Shown piece by piece: positions 17,401 to 25,730 of a stretch of 64,000 nucleotides of DNA; positions within the stretch are counted from its first letter, which is position 1, and each line of letters begins with the position of its first letter. Position numbers and translations under genes: made by a program. Under the pieces are notes generated by a model that did not search any database, was not told the origin of the DNA, and saw only the letters and a list, made by a program, of their open reading frames with translations. Source of the stretch: F1-60-MAGs104 sp964355975 (GTDB lineage: Bacteria > Planctomycetota > Phycisphaerae > Phycisphaerales > SM1A02); assembly GCA_964355975.1 (NCBI GenBank), contig CAYHFW010000003.1, positions 62,001-126,000 of the forward strand. Direction: 5' to 3'.

Positions 17401-19274
17401 TCGCCCTTAAAGAGGATCCACTGGACGAGTGTTCGCTGCAGACGAATGTCGCCCGGAAACTGTGCGAGGGCTGTGCGAATCTGCGAGAGTGCTTCGTCAA
17501 TGTTTCCTTCATTGGCGACAAGTTCAGCATCTCCCAAGATCTTGATCACTGGATCAGCGAGATTGACTGCACCATCTGCGTTGACCTTGTTGAGCATCGC
17601 CATCATCTCGAGCGCACCCGCATTGTTCGGATCTTTGCTCAGGATGAATGCAAGCGTGCGCTTCGCATCAGTGATGCGCCCAAGCTGACCTTGGATTCGC
17701 GCACGAACAAGCAAGAATTGTCCGATGCCTGGGTGCTCCTCAAGCGCACGCTCAACCTTGATGAGCGCAGCTCCAGGTTCGCCGCGCTCGAGCAGACTAA
17801 TCGTCGCGATGAGATAGAGCTCGGGAGAGATGCTCTTCTGCCGAATGAACACCTCTTCGAGTTTGGTCACCGCTGTCAGGTAATCGCGTTCTGCAAAGGC
17901 CAACTTTGCATCGGCGCGAATCAATGCGAGTTCACCTTCGCGTCCTTGGATGACCTGATTGATGCGCACGCGATCTTCTTTGAGGCGTGCCAATGCGGAT
18001 GCCTTCTGAGCATCGGTCGTGGCACTCTCCCACTGCGCAAAGTCGAGTTCGAAGATCTGCTCAATCGCGGTGACCTTGACATCATCGGAATATGCCGCGA
18101 GTATCGAAACTCTTGGTGGTGGAACGCTCAGCAACTGTTCGAACGATTTGCGGGCGGCGTCGAACTGGTCGGCGCTGCGTTGCAGGCGTCCGAGCGCACC
18201 GAGTTCAAGCATCGCAGACGGATTTCGAACGATGTACGCCTGCAAGATTTCGATCGCCCGTGCAGTCATCGCTTCGTCGTCAAGCGCGCTCACGACTCCG
18301 ACGAGACTTTGCAAGTCCTCATCCGCGAGATCTCCGCCAGTACCAAACTCTTTCGCATTTCGATCGGCCCCCTTCCAGAGCAGTCCGTCAGCGATCGCTG
18401 CGATTGCTGCTGGTGTCGCCATCGGATTGCGCGCCTTCCGTTGGCCGACCAAGTGTTCGAGCTCTGTGATGTTGAGTATCACATTCTGGGAGTGAAGGGC
18501 GCGCGCCTGCGCAAGCGCCTTTTCGTACTCGTTGGCTCGTGCAGCCGACTCGGTCGCTCGATCTGCATCACTCAGGCGTCGTGAATCTTCTGAAATCGAT
18601 CGCAGATACTCCGACCAGAGCAATGCATCCGCTGGAAATTCTTTCAGATACGCGCGTGCGAGATCTTCGCCTGCTGTGCGCTCTGACAACGAGAGCGTGC
18701 CTCCCTGTCGCAGCGTCGCGCGAATCGCGATTGCGCGAATTGCCGCAACCTCTGGCGCGGTTGGCGCAATTCGTTCGAGCGCCTCGTTCGCGACCTTCGC
18801 AACCTCAACCCAGAGTTCTGCCTGGCCGAAAAGTTGTGCGCGCTCATTCAGCGCAGAGAGCAGATTCACCCACTGCGCTCCATCAAGGGGCGCTGAGCGC
18901 GTACGACGACGCAGCAATGCTTCGCGGCGCTGATAGAGCTCTTGTGCATCGCCCGAAGTCTTTGGGGTGATCAGCGCGAGCGTGTCGAGAATCTTTTGGT
19001 TGTACTCCAGGCTGTTTGGCTTCTTGCTCACCGCGCGGCCGTAGCGACTGATGGCTTCTTGATACTTCTTATATGCCTCCTCAGCATTGCCCGAAGTCTC
19101 TGCTGCCTTCGCTGCAATGATGCACTCATCACCGAGTCGAATGTTGCGCTCAGGCGCACCCGAAACTTGGTAGTAAAAGATGCCTCCGAGCACGAGCGCG
19201 ACGAACAGTGAGAATCCGCCGACGAGCGTGAGAAACTTGCGATTCAACTTTGATTTCTTTGCGGGAGTAGCCAT
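14451..19274 (-). CDS. Giant membrane-anchored TPR-repeat protein of the exosortase/EPS locus
   Basis: 1607 residues. One N-terminal transmembrane anchor (about 14-36, FLTLVGGFSLFVALVLGG) follows a Lys/Arg-rich cytoplasmic end, so almost the entire protein should be extracytoplasmic. The rest is alpha-helical with many TPR-like units, for example LYLIATISLLERGEPGAALIK, VTYRLLGYARERLGDVAGAE and the last pairs LNNLAYIEARELNKAAKAIE and MDTLGYALTKAGEYPEAITL. Location between the BY-kinase-like gene and EpsI (3-bp gap to EpsI) parallels the large TPR lipoprotein PrsT of PEP-CTERM/exosortase loci, but this one has an anchor helix instead of a lipobox. Likely a scaffold of the export machine. Start ATG has AAGAAGGA upstream, provided by the end of the epsI frame. 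Confidence 0.88.
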   Translation of the reverse strand: MATPAKKSKLNRKFLTLVGGFSLFVALVLGGIFYYQVSGAPERNIRLGDECIIAAKAAETSGNAEEAYKKYQEAISRYGRAVSKKPNSLEYNQKILDTLALITPKTSGDAQELYQRREALLRRRTRSAPLDGAQWVNLLSALNERAQLFGQAELWVEVAKVANEALERIAPTAPEVAAIRAIAIRATLRQGGTLSLSERTAGEDLARAYLKEFPADALLWSEYLRSISEDSRRLSDADRATESAARANEYEKALAQARALHSQNVILNITELEHLVGQRKARNPMATPAAIAAIADGLLWKGADRNAKEFGTGGDLADEDLQSLVGVVSALDDEAMTARAIEILQAYIVRNPSAMLELGALGRLQRSADQFDAARKSFEQLLSVPPPRVSILAAYSDDVKVTAIEQIFELDFAQWESATTDAQKASALARLKEDRVRINQVIQGREGELALIRADAKLAFAERDYLTAVTKLEEVFIRQKSISPELYLIATISLLERGEPGAALIKVERALEEHPGIGQFLLVRARIQGQLGRITDAKRTLAFILSKDPNNAGALEMMAMLNKVNADGAVNLADPVIKILGDAELVANEGNIDEALSQIRTALAQFPGDIRLQRTLVQWILFKGDAAQANKLVGEFLLANPTDEALKRLQVISGAGTPVGRVTAFVDLSQRSAADKSVDLAIALLNLRDNLKKRLAVCLPSETAGLTAEIAEAETASKSAVAKAIQVAPGDTGLLDRLFVEAVAAKSQTQYDQLIELAAKHSADPTVPLMLKGRVAAEKQDFKSANEFFEQASELPSASAVTYRLLGYARERLGDVAGAEEAYAKSYQRRPNDLITIQLYSALLSRHGKLEEAREVLRSAMQALPESAAVRSAYLELEGQFGNIAESLNQRRRMYTIRPADAENARQLMRILVSTPPSREFILNNDGTQSFPAKEWSALGRERQVQELNLVEQRHMAEAQKIFESLMKINPADRASIRTYAAGLQRTGRGADGVAILTSVAEKATGAGAWASWVDLGELQLEMGRMDDADKSFVRAVASAQGDSQSAALLVARQWSERRQPKRAIAVLTTESAKAPSVDMTRQLAALCTEVRDFAGARAAIEQLKKLAPAGENFGDRLLAADIANAELEETYSTASPEESAKKVAEFSDAIEQAIRLDPSSGLPFIVRGGSEQRRYQRTGDVALLKKAKTDALRGVELQGSYWPAARLLAAVQLEEGDLVAATQTVRQFTGKNPRIADARRSLIGYLLAAGDFKGAIGAVEEVLVAEPKNPTWWQALAEAHIAAGMPLDAAADYGQIFEITKDQGALTKSVVMRSTNIPPDFEGILASLRSAVDSTATVPFFQMIGAAAIAGSADSDRQRAQGMAQLRDMYKLVGASHGELTDPWVLSVSTLFPYAKTTEFEKFVLEASADKPDSSLCRAMAQRFLESGPTGYEKARVYVTKSFELGEDDAQRFNALRVFGGLEYRLGNFAAAADAFEKSLAYIATDMASLNNLAYIEARELNKAAKAIERARAGLVDHPASTDLMDTLGYALTKAGEYPEAITLLGRAGRIQPSAMVFAHLAAAQFAAGRVGDATASMKRAKALPRDAEAEAELAIVEKLLAAPPR

Positions 19275-19277
19275 GTC

Positions 19278-20120
19278 TTAGGATTCCTTCTTTTGAGCAG
19301 ATTCGATCGCAGCCCAATCGGGCAGGCGACGCATGAGAGGCGGAAGCAATTCGGTCAGCAGCTCAGATGCGAACTGAGTCCAGACTTCGAGAGAGTCGTC
19401 GCCGTTGTGAAGCAGCGCGCTGAACTGAACCTTACAGTAATAAGCTGAGCGACTCGACAAGTCGAATGCGTATGTTCGCACGACATAGGGCGATGGGGTC
19501 ATTCGGCCATTTGCAATGAAGAGATACCCGCCAACAAGCCTTGTGGTGGGCGACTTTTCATCTTGAAACACAGTCACCGACATCGTGGTTTCGCCCACTG
19601 GAAGATGCACTTCTTCTTCGACCCGTGTGACTGAATCGACCACGCGCGCGATGGGATAGGGCGTGTCAGTCGCATCGTTCTTGGGTCCTGATGTGAGATC
19701 CCACTGCGTGCGATCGACTGCGACCGCCACATTCTCGGGCTGGCTCACCATCACGAGCCCCGCCGCGCCCCAACAGCGTTCTGGCACGTGCGGCACGGCA
19801 TCCACCATCCCTGTGTAGTAGGCGATGTGCACAGTGACGAGCCCCTTCGATGCATCTCCATCAAGCGCGTACTGACGATCGAGATAGAGCTTCGTGCCGA
19901 GGCTCTCGGTCATCGCCTCGCCCATGCGCGAGTCGACGCCGACGCGCTTCCATCGTCCAAGTTTCGTTGGAATCGTGTCGAGTGCTTCTCGAAGCGCGAC
20001 GGGCTCTTTGCGAAGATAGAGATTGAGTTGCGAGACGCCCGCGCGAAATCCGATCGCCGAAACGATGAATAGCACGACAAGCGCGATGAAGGCAGCCCGA
20101 ACCGATGGATTAAATCGCAT
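19278..20120 (-). CDS. epsI: Exosortase-associated EpsI family protein
   Basis: EpsI-type proteins are found fused or next to exosortases in EPS loci; their biochemical role is not settled. 280 residues with an N-terminal helix (about 8-27) and an extracytoplasmic domain with the family signature YYTG (101-104) and HVPERCWGAAG (H111, C116). The middle contains LGRWKRVGVDSRMGEAM and IPTKLG, as usual for the family. The ATG overlaps the end of the exosortase gene by 11 bp, indicating coupled translation, and the TPR gene follows after 3 bp. Confidence 0.88.
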   Translation of the reverse strand: MRFNPSVRAAFIALVVLFIVSAIGFRAGVSQLNLYLRKEPVALREALDTIPTKLGRWKRVGVDSRMGEAMTESLGTKLYLDRQYALDGDASKGLVTVHIAYYTGMVDAVPHVPERCWGAAGLVMVSQPENVAVAVDRTQWDLTSGPKNDATDTPYPIARVVDSVTRVEEEVHLPVGETTMSVTVFQDEKSPTTRLVGGYLFIANGRMTPSPYVVRTYAFDLSSRSAYYCKVQFSALLHNGDDSLEVWTQFASELLTELLPPLMRRLPDWAAIESAQKKES

Positions 20121-21048
20121 CGGATGCCTCTGAGGGCTGAACAGTCAATCCGCGAATTGCCCAAAGCGTGCCCATATAAAGGAAGAGCGCAGGCAACATC
20201 CAGACCACGCCAACGAGTTCATGAAACTCGCCATCGACGAAGTTCTGATCGAACTGCGTGAGCACTCCAAGCGAGGCGACCCGAATGATGTTCACCGCGA
20301 TTGCAATTGGAACTCCCAGCGCAACGAGCAAGACTCTCTGCCAGGCGATGGTGAGGTTCGTGCGCGCGAGAAAGACTCCAAGCGCAACGAATGCGACGAG
20401 CATGCGCATTCCTGAGCACGCTTCGGCAACGTTCAATGGATGAGCGATCCCATCTGACCAGATGGTCAGCGTGTTTCCGCTGCGCTCGACCTCGGTGCCG
20501 ATGATGACGAGCACGACCTGCGCCCCTACTGCAGCAATGTCTTGCAGTTGAAATGTGATCTTGTTGAGTAGCACTTCTGACACCGTCTGTCCGAAGACGC
20601 ATGTGAAGGCGATCGGAAACCAAAGCCAGCGCATCGCCGAACTTCCAAAGAGCAACCACGCGGTGCCGAAGATTGCGAGAGCCGGTCCAAGAGACATGAT
20701 GTTGTGGTGGTAGAGCGGCTTTGGGCCAAAGACGCAGAGCACGTACCACGCGACGCCGAAGAAGACTGGCACGAGGCCCCACCAGCACTGGGCGAATGGC
20801 TGAAGCGCACGCAACTCGTTTCGCCGCAACCAGACGAAGTAGCCAGAGACGAATGGAATGAGGAGGGTGTGCCCCCAGTCGCTGGGCTGTGCCCATGCGA
20901 ACCGCACTTGCTGCGCGAAAAAATCAGAGAAGACGAACCCGAAAAGCGCGAGCAGGATGAGCGCGCCACCAATCATCAGAGCATCGGACGCAACGATCAC
21001 CTTCGTGCCGGCGAGTCTCGATTCTGCGGATGGAGGGGCAGTAGTCAA
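20110..21048 (-). CDS. Exosortase (polytopic cysteine protease/transpeptidase)
   Basis: Exosortases cleave proteins with a C-terminal PEP-CTERM-like signal in the inner membrane during surface sorting. 312 residues with about eight hydrophobic helices. The catalytic residues of the family are all seen: C211 in EACSGMRML, R256 in NIIRVASLGVL and H276 in FHELVGVVW. TTG start at 21048 is the only reasonable start and has no obvious Shine-Dalgarno sequence, so initiation may be weak or misplaced. Downstream EpsI overlaps it; the polysaccharide export gene lies upstream after 81 bp. The subtype (for example a planctomycete-type exosortase) cannot be decided from sequence reading alone, and no substrate with a matching sorting tail is in the window. 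Confidence 0.92.
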   Translation of the reverse strand: MTTAPPSAESRLAGTKVIVASDALMIGGALILLALFGFVFSDFFAQQVRFAWAQPSDWGHTLLIPFVSGYFVWLRRNELRALQPFAQCWWGLVPVFFGVAWYVLCVFGPKPLYHHNIMSLGPALAIFGTAWLLFGSSAMRWLWFPIAFTCVFGQTVSEVLLNKITFQLQDIAAVGAQVVLVIIGTEVERSGNTLTIWSDGIAHPLNVAEACSGMRMLVAFVALGVFLARTNLTIAWQRVLLVALGVPIAIAVNIIRVASLGVLTQFDQNFVDGEFHELVGVVWMLPALFLYMGTLWAIRGLTVQPSEASDAI

Positions 21049-21129
21049 ATGAATGGGCCTATTGTGACAAACGCGGGAGACCTTCAGAGTGTTCGGCGTT
21101 TTCGCCCAGAGCCATGAAGGGGATCGCGA

Positions 21130-22857
21130 TCAGAAGTTGATCGTTTCCTGCTGCGGCGGAGGTCCGAAGACGTCATTTCCCCAATTTCTGTCGAGGAGGA
21201 ATCCAAAGCCGTAGGTCATGCGAAGCCCATTTCGGAAGACCGCGAGTGGGGTCGCCCAGAAATTGGTTCCGATAACGATGTAGTCATCCTTTTTCAGGAT
21301 GACGTCGGGCTCGCCGCGATTGCGAATCGCCGCGAGGTTGAGTCGGATCGCGGCCTCTCGTCCACCTGGCAGTCGTCGAACGAGGTCAACTCGTTCTGGG
21401 ATCGCGATTTGTGAGAGTCCGCCCGCAGTTGCGACGAGTCGGCTCAGGGTCAACCGTCCATAGGAGGGCAGCTGAAATACTCCTGGGCGGTTGACTTCAC
21501 CATCGATGTAGACCATGCCGATTGGTGGGAATTGCAGGTAGATGTCATCGCCTGGGCGAATCACGATGTTCTGCGAGGCATCGCCGCGTACGAGTCGGTC
21601 GTAGTCGACTTCGATGATGCGGGTCTTGAGGAAGGCGTTGGAATTCTTCGATCGTGGTGCAGTCACCGATGGCAGCGCCGCTCGTGCAGCATCGCCCGTC
21701 AACGCAGCTCCGGGTGGAACTGGCACGTTGGGAACTGAGACAGTGACTGGCGCGGGGGCTGGCTGACCACCGCCTCGAATGCGAACCCACTGCTGACTGT
21801 TCACATCGAAGATGAACGAGTCGCCCTCATTGGCAAGTTGTGCGGCTGGTGTTTTCTGAGTCGCGGTCTGCACATTGACGCTCGGACCATCGGTCACTGA
21901 GATTGGTTCAAGCGTGTCGATGTCGATGGGCGGGACACTCTGCGTTCCACTCACTGCCCCTGGGCTCGGTGCAGGAGTCGGCGCTGGTGCGGGATCTGGA
22001 GCCCCGGGGGGAGTTGGATCGGGCGTTGGCGCGGGAGTTGGCGCGCCACTCAACTTGTTGATCAGCGCGTCGAGGTCGACTGGCTGCGCGGTCGTATTTT
22101 GGCTTGAAACAGGCGGATTTTGTGGTGCCGCGGGAGCCGGGGGGGCTGATGGTGGCGCAGTCGTATCTCCGCCAGCGTTCGCTGAGTTGGCAGCATTGAT
22201 GTCATCATTGGTCGCCTCTTCGGTCGACATCGCGCGCACAATCAGCACGCGTTCGGTGACGACATCTGCGCCTCCAGCAAGTGCGATTGCTTGCGTCAGG
22301 CGAAAGTTGGGCTTGTTGAGAGCGAAGACTCCAGCGTTCTGAATCGCTCCTTGAATCGTGAACTCGAAACTGCGTCCCTCTTGAATGTCAACCGTGACGG
22401 TTGGATTCTTGATGAACACTTGCAGTTTCGTGCGGATCGCCTCGCGCAACTCTTCGAGGGTGAGTCCTGCTGCTTTGACTTCATTGATACTCGGAAGTCG
22501 GATGTAACCACCCTGGTCAACGCTGCGAACGGCCGCTTCGGTCTTGCCCTGCGAGATCAGTTCGTAGATTTCGACGATGACGACATCGCCAGCCGCGAGC
22601 CGATACTGCAATGCGTTTGCAATGAGATCTTGCGCTTCGGGCGGACCAGTGACGCCGAGCGGCTCTTCTGCTGGCTCGATCACATCAATGCGGTCGAGCA
22701 CTGGCATCGTTGTGGGAGTGTGCTCGTAGTAGCCCGTGACACTCGGATTCATGTACGAATCGGTCTCGCAACCCGTCAACGCGACAATCGCCGCTGCCAC
22801 AATGGTGGCAAGAGCGGCCCGGCATGGGCGAGTCGAGTTGAGTCGAGGGGAATCCAT
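21130..22857 (-). CDS. Polysaccharide export outer-membrane lipoprotein (Wza-like)
   Basis: Forms the outer-membrane exit pore for EPS or capsule. The frame is open to 23175, but the ATG at 22857 begins a lipoprotein signal with lipobox ALTGC; the extension would overlap pyrB. 575 residues: poly-export domain (YRLAAGDVVIVEIYE, GGYIRLPSINEVKAAGLTLEE), a first SLBB domain (FTIQGAIQNAGVFALN, TQAIALAGGAD), an unusual Pro/Ala-rich insertion of some 110 residues plus a short unknown segment, then a second SLBB domain (VYIDGEVNRPGVFQLP, LSRLVATAGGL) and a conserved-looking tail ending in PPPQQETINF. First gene of the EPS run; probably transcribed from the 109-bp spacer behind pyrB. Start has only a weak ribosome site. 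Confidence 0.92.
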   Translation of the reverse strand: MDSPRLNSTRPCRAALATIVAAAIVALTGCETDSYMNPSVTGYYEHTPTTMPVLDRIDVIEPAEEPLGVTGPPEAQDLIANALQYRLAAGDVVIVEIYELISQGKTEAAVRSVDQGGYIRLPSINEVKAAGLTLEELREAIRTKLQVFIKNPTVTVDIQEGRSFEFTIQGAIQNAGVFALNKPNFRLTQAIALAGGADVVTERVLIVRAMSTEEATNDDINAANSANAGGDTTAPPSAPPAPAAPQNPPVSSQNTTAQPVDLDALINKLSGAPTPAPTPDPTPPGAPDPAPAPTPAPSPGAVSGTQSVPPIDIDTLEPISVTDGPSVNVQTATQKTPAAQLANEGDSFIFDVNSQQWVRIRGGGQPAPAPVTVSVPNVPVPPGAALTGDAARAALPSVTAPRSKNSNAFLKTRIIEVDYDRLVRGDASQNIVIRPGDDIYLQFPPIGMVYIDGEVNRPGVFQLPSYGRLTLSRLVATAGGLSQIAIPERVDLVRRLPGGREAAIRLNLAAIRNRGEPDVILKKDDYIVIGTNFWATPLAVFRNGLRMTYGFGFLLDRNWGNDVFGPPPQQETINF

Positions 22858-22915
22858 CAGGTCGGTTCTAGATCTATCGGAATACGAACGGTGGAGGATA
22901 ACGAAATCCAACTCG

Positions 22916-22940
22916 CACAACGCGCTTGCGCAGCGTTGTG
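22916..22940. other. Perfect 8-bp inverted repeat between pyrB and the export gene
   Basis: CACAACGC at 22916-22923 is complementary to GCGTTGTG at 22933-22940 with a 9-base loop. It lies 27 bp after the pyrB stop and about 60 bp before the export lipoprotein start. There is no T-run behind the stem on the minus strand, so it may be a weak terminator, an mRNA end stabiliser, or an operator for the EPS operon. Confidence 0.55.
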
Positions 22941-22966
22941 TTCGCAAAACCGTCACAAAGTTTTGA

Positions 22967-23884
22967 TCAATTTGGGATGAGGTCTTCAAGCACCGCCATG
23001 CGCGCGGCGACACCATGGGTGACTTGGCGCAATATGCGACTGCGCTTCGGGTCATCCGCCACACGATCATCGATTTCGATGCCACGGTTGATCGGGCCAG
23101 GATGAAGGATGACAACATGAGGAGCGAGTCTCGTGATTCGTTCTGAGGTGAGTCCAAACATCTGCCTGTAGTCACTCGAAATGGCCCCGCCAGCGGCTCG
23201 TTCGAACTGGACTCGCAACATCATGACAGCATCGACCCCTTCGAGGGCCGTATCTAGATTGGTCATCGTCGAAACACTGCCGGGTCCTTGCGTTATTCGT
23301 TCGAAACTCTTCGACACGAGAGTTGGCGGACCGACGAGCCGAACATGTGCGCCGAGCGTCGAGAGCGCGTGGGTCGTCGAACGGGCGACGCGACTATTTG
23401 TGATGTCCCCGACGATTGCGATTGTGCGATCTTCGACTGATCCGAATTCTTCGATCAGGGTCGAGACGTCGAGCAACCCCTGCGTTGGGTGTTCGTGGCG
23501 GCCATCCCCTGCATTGATGACCGGGCACTTCACGCCGTCCGCGATCATTTGTGCTCCGCCTGAAATCGCACAGCGCACAACGATCGCAGCGACGCCCATG
23601 CACTCAATGTTCCTGGCCGTGTCGACGAGCGTCTCGCCCTTGTTCAGACTCGAACCGCTCGGGGTGAGGTTGAACACCTGTCCGCCGAGCCGGTGCACGG
23701 CTGTTTCGAAACTGCAGCGTGTTCGCGTCGAATCTTCGAAAAACAGGTTGGCGATCACGCGACCATTGAGAGATGTGCGGTTGGGGGCTCGTCCCTCGGC
23801 AACGGCCACATTCTTGCTCGTTGCATCGAGCAGTCGCATGAGTTCTTGGCGGGGCATTCCCGCGATCTTGAGAAAGTCTGCCAC
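22967..23884 (-). CDS. pyrB: Aspartate carbamoyltransferase catalytic subunit
   Basis: Second step of pyrimidine synthesis: carbamoyl phosphate plus aspartate to carbamoyl aspartate. 305 residues, normal length. Motifs: FFEDSTRTRCSFE (carbamoyl-phosphate loop STRT), NAGDGRHEHPTQGLLD (HPTQ), MMLRVQFERA and HPGPINRGIEI. GTG start at 23884, 3 bp behind the radA stop, with no clear ribosome site of its own, so it is probably coupled to radA. No regulatory subunit (pyrI) or pyrC is adjacent; carB lies 3 kb upstream on the same strand, in a separate unit. Confidence 0.96.
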   Translation of the reverse strand: MADFLKIAGMPRQELMRLLDATSKNVAVAEGRAPNRTSLNGRVIANLFFEDSTRTRCSFETAVHRLGGQVFNLTPSGSSLNKGETLVDTARNIECMGVAAIVVRCAISGGAQMIADGVKCPVINAGDGRHEHPTQGLLDVSTLIEEFGSVEDRTIAIVGDITNSRVARSTTHALSTLGAHVRLVGPPTLVSKSFERITQGPGSVSTMTNLDTALEGVDAVMMLRVQFERAAGGAISSDYRQMFGLTSERITRLAPHVVILHPGPINRGIEIDDRVADDPKRSRILRQVTHGVAARMAVLEDLIPN

Positions 23885-23887
23885 AGT

Positions 23888-25285
23888 TCAGTTCACACGT
23901 TTCACTGGCGATAGTAGTTCAAGCGCATGAGCAATGTTTCGAATCGCAACGACTTCACCGACGCGCCTCTTGATCGTGTCGACCTGAGCAGCTGGAACGA
24001 GCACGGTGTTGCATCCACGGCGCACTGCCTCTGCGACGCGCTGTTCAAGCATTCGCACTGGACGGATTTCGCCTGAGAGTCCGACTTCACCGATGATTGC
24101 GGTCGCTGGCGCGAGTGCGCGCGAAAGATGCGCCCCCGCAATTGCGAGACAGAGCGCGAGATCGGCTGCGGGTTCGACGATGCGAAGCCCGCCTGCGACG
24201 CTGGTGTAGATGTCTTGATCTGCGAGGCGCAATCCACCATGCTTCTCGAGAACAGCGATCATCATCGAGAGTCGACCGCTGTCCATGCCGCTCGCCTTTC
24301 GCTTGGCGCTGCCGAGAAAACCAGCGGCCGCGAGCGCTTGAATCTCTGCGAGCAAGACGCGGCTGCCTGCCATGACTGGAACGACGGCCGTTCCGGGGCG
24401 CGGCTCTGTTGCATTCGCTGCGGCGAGCGCGCTCTCATCGACCTCTGTGAGTCCTGCGCCGGTCATTTCGAAGAGACCGATCTCGTGGGTTGAGCCAAAC
24501 CGATTCTTTGTGGCGCGCACGAGTCGGTAGGCGTGATGGCGCTCGCCTTCAAATGAAAGAACAACATCGACGAGATGCTCGAGCAATTTCGGACCGGCGA
24601 GATCGCCCTCTTTTGTGACATGCCCCACGATGATGACGACCGTTCCAGTTGTCTTGGCGAACTGCACAAGTTCGAGGCAGCAGCGACGCAATTGCGTCAT
24701 CGATCCTGGGAGCGCGTCGGCATCGTGGCGGTGAACGAGTTGAATACTGTCAACAGCGAGCAAGGTCGCCTGCACACGCCGCGCTTCATTGGTGATGCGC
24801 GCGACTGAACTCTCGGCAAGCAAGAAGAGGTTCGCGTCGCGCTGCGCGCTCTCGTTCTCTCCGAGAATGCGCTGCGCGCGCAGTTTGACTTGCTGCGCAC
24901 TCTCTTCGCTGCTGGCATAGAGCACACGCTGCCCGCCCTGCGCGAGCGCTGAAAACGCCTGCAAAAGCAGTGTGCTTTTGCCGATTCCAGGATCGCCGCC
25001 GACCAGCACCGCGCTGCCTGGCACGAGCCCGCCGCCGAGCGTGCGGTCGAACTCGCTGATGCCTGTAGGCAGGCGTGGCACTTCGAGCGGCGAGATGTCT
25101 GCCATCGGCGCAGCGGATGGCGGAGTGCCATCGATCGAGGCGCGCGGCGAGTCATCCTCGGCGGTTGCGTCTGTGCGAAATGGCTCGACTGTGTCCCATG
25201 CGCCGCACTCGAGACAACGACCCGACCAGCGTGGTGCGACCGCGCCGCAGTCTCGGCAGAGAAAACTTGTCTTGAGTTTGGACAC
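23888..25285 (-). CDS. radA: DNA repair protein RadA (Sms)
   Basis: RecA-like ATPase that promotes branch migration in homologous recombination. I choose the GTG at 25285 (465 residues), which puts the zinc finger at the N-terminus as in the family; the longer frame to 25345 lacks support. Order: C4 zinc finger (CRDCG, CLECG), RecA core with Walker A GGDPGIGKSTLL, the RadA-specific KNRFGSTHEIGLFEM, and a C-terminal Lon-protease-like domain (VAGGLRIVEPAADLALCLAI, GEVGLSGEIRPV). Start of a two-gene unit with pyrB. Confidence 0.96.
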   Translation of the reverse strand: MSKLKTSFLCRDCGAVAPRWSGRCLECGAWDTVEPFRTDATAEDDSPRASIDGTPPSAAPMADISPLEVPRLPTGISEFDRTLGGGLVPGSAVLVGGDPGIGKSTLLLQAFSALAQGGQRVLYASSEESAQQVKLRAQRILGENESAQRDANLFLLAESSVARITNEARRVQATLLAVDSIQLVHRHDADALPGSMTQLRRCCLELVQFAKTTGTVVIIVGHVTKEGDLAGPKLLEHLVDVVLSFEGERHHAYRLVRATKNRFGSTHEIGLFEMTGAGLTEVDESALAAANATEPRPGTAVVPVMAGSRVLLAEIQALAAAGFLGSAKRKASGMDSGRLSMMIAVLEKHGGLRLADQDIYTSVAGGLRIVEPAADLALCLAIAGAHLSRALAPATAIIGEVGLSGEIRPVRMLEQRVAEAVRRGCNTVLVPAAQVDTIKRRVGEVVAIRNIAHALELLSPVKRVN

Positions 25286-25340
25286 TGAGCGCAGTGTAGA
25301 GATGACTTTCGCACACTCGCCAAAGACCGAAATTCGGGGG

Positions 25341-25387
25341 GCCAAAAAGAACGCAGGCGCCGGTCGAGTCGGAGTTCGGTCGGCGCC
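25341..25387 (-). terminator. Probable intrinsic terminator of the carB-nuoH-small ORF unit
   Basis: On the minus strand a 7-bp perfect stem, GGCGCCG (from 25387) pairing with CGGCGCC (to 25356), with an 18-base loop, is followed within 4 bases by TTCTTTTT. It lies 100 bp downstream of the small gene and just upstream of radA's leader, which fits the end of the preceding minus-strand transcript. A second, weaker GC-rich dyad occurs at about 25413-25440. Confidence 0.5.
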
Positions 25388-25486
25388 CGCGAGGGGAAAG
25401 ACTGCGTGTTGTCACGGCGCGCGATGTCGCCGCGCGTGAACTCTAACCGAACACTACGAATCGATGCAAGTTCTTCGCGCGCGAGA

Positions 25487-25717
25487 TCACTTCATCCAGC
25501 GACGCATGCGTGCGACCCAAGCGCCATACTCGAGCACCGCATGGCAGTGGTCGCGCAATGAAATGCGTTTGTCGCGTGCGAAGTCTGCGTCGTGTGATCC
25601 AAATGCTGTTTCGTTGCGCCACGACCAATACGCGCCTTTGAAACGAAATCGCGTCGTCACGCCAAGTCGCGCGAGAGCGAAGATGGCGCGAACTTTGTCG
25701 AGAAGGGTGAGTTGCAC
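25487..25717 (-). CDS. Small conserved-looking protein of unknown function
   Basis: Not recognised by family. 76 residues, basic, with a central aromatic/acidic motif FRFKGAYWSWRNETAFG and an Arg-rich end (ARMRRWMK). GTG start at 25717, 13 bp after nuoH on the same strand, and ahead of a probable terminator, so it looks like the last gene of that unit. Competing frames in the stretch are weaker. It has no signal peptide or membrane helix. Could be a spurious frame, but the position and ordered composition favour a gene. Confidence 0.55.
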   Translation of the reverse strand: MQLTLLDKVRAIFALARLGVTTRFRFKGAYWSWRNETAFGSHDADFARDKRISLRDHCHAVLEYGAWVARMRRWMK

Positions 25718-25730
25718 GGAGTGGATGGGC

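Noticed and set aside
17391..18584. Long plus-strand frame opposite the TPR gene.
   Set aside because: Shadow of a strong minus-strand gene, no ribosome site and Arg/Cys-rich composition.
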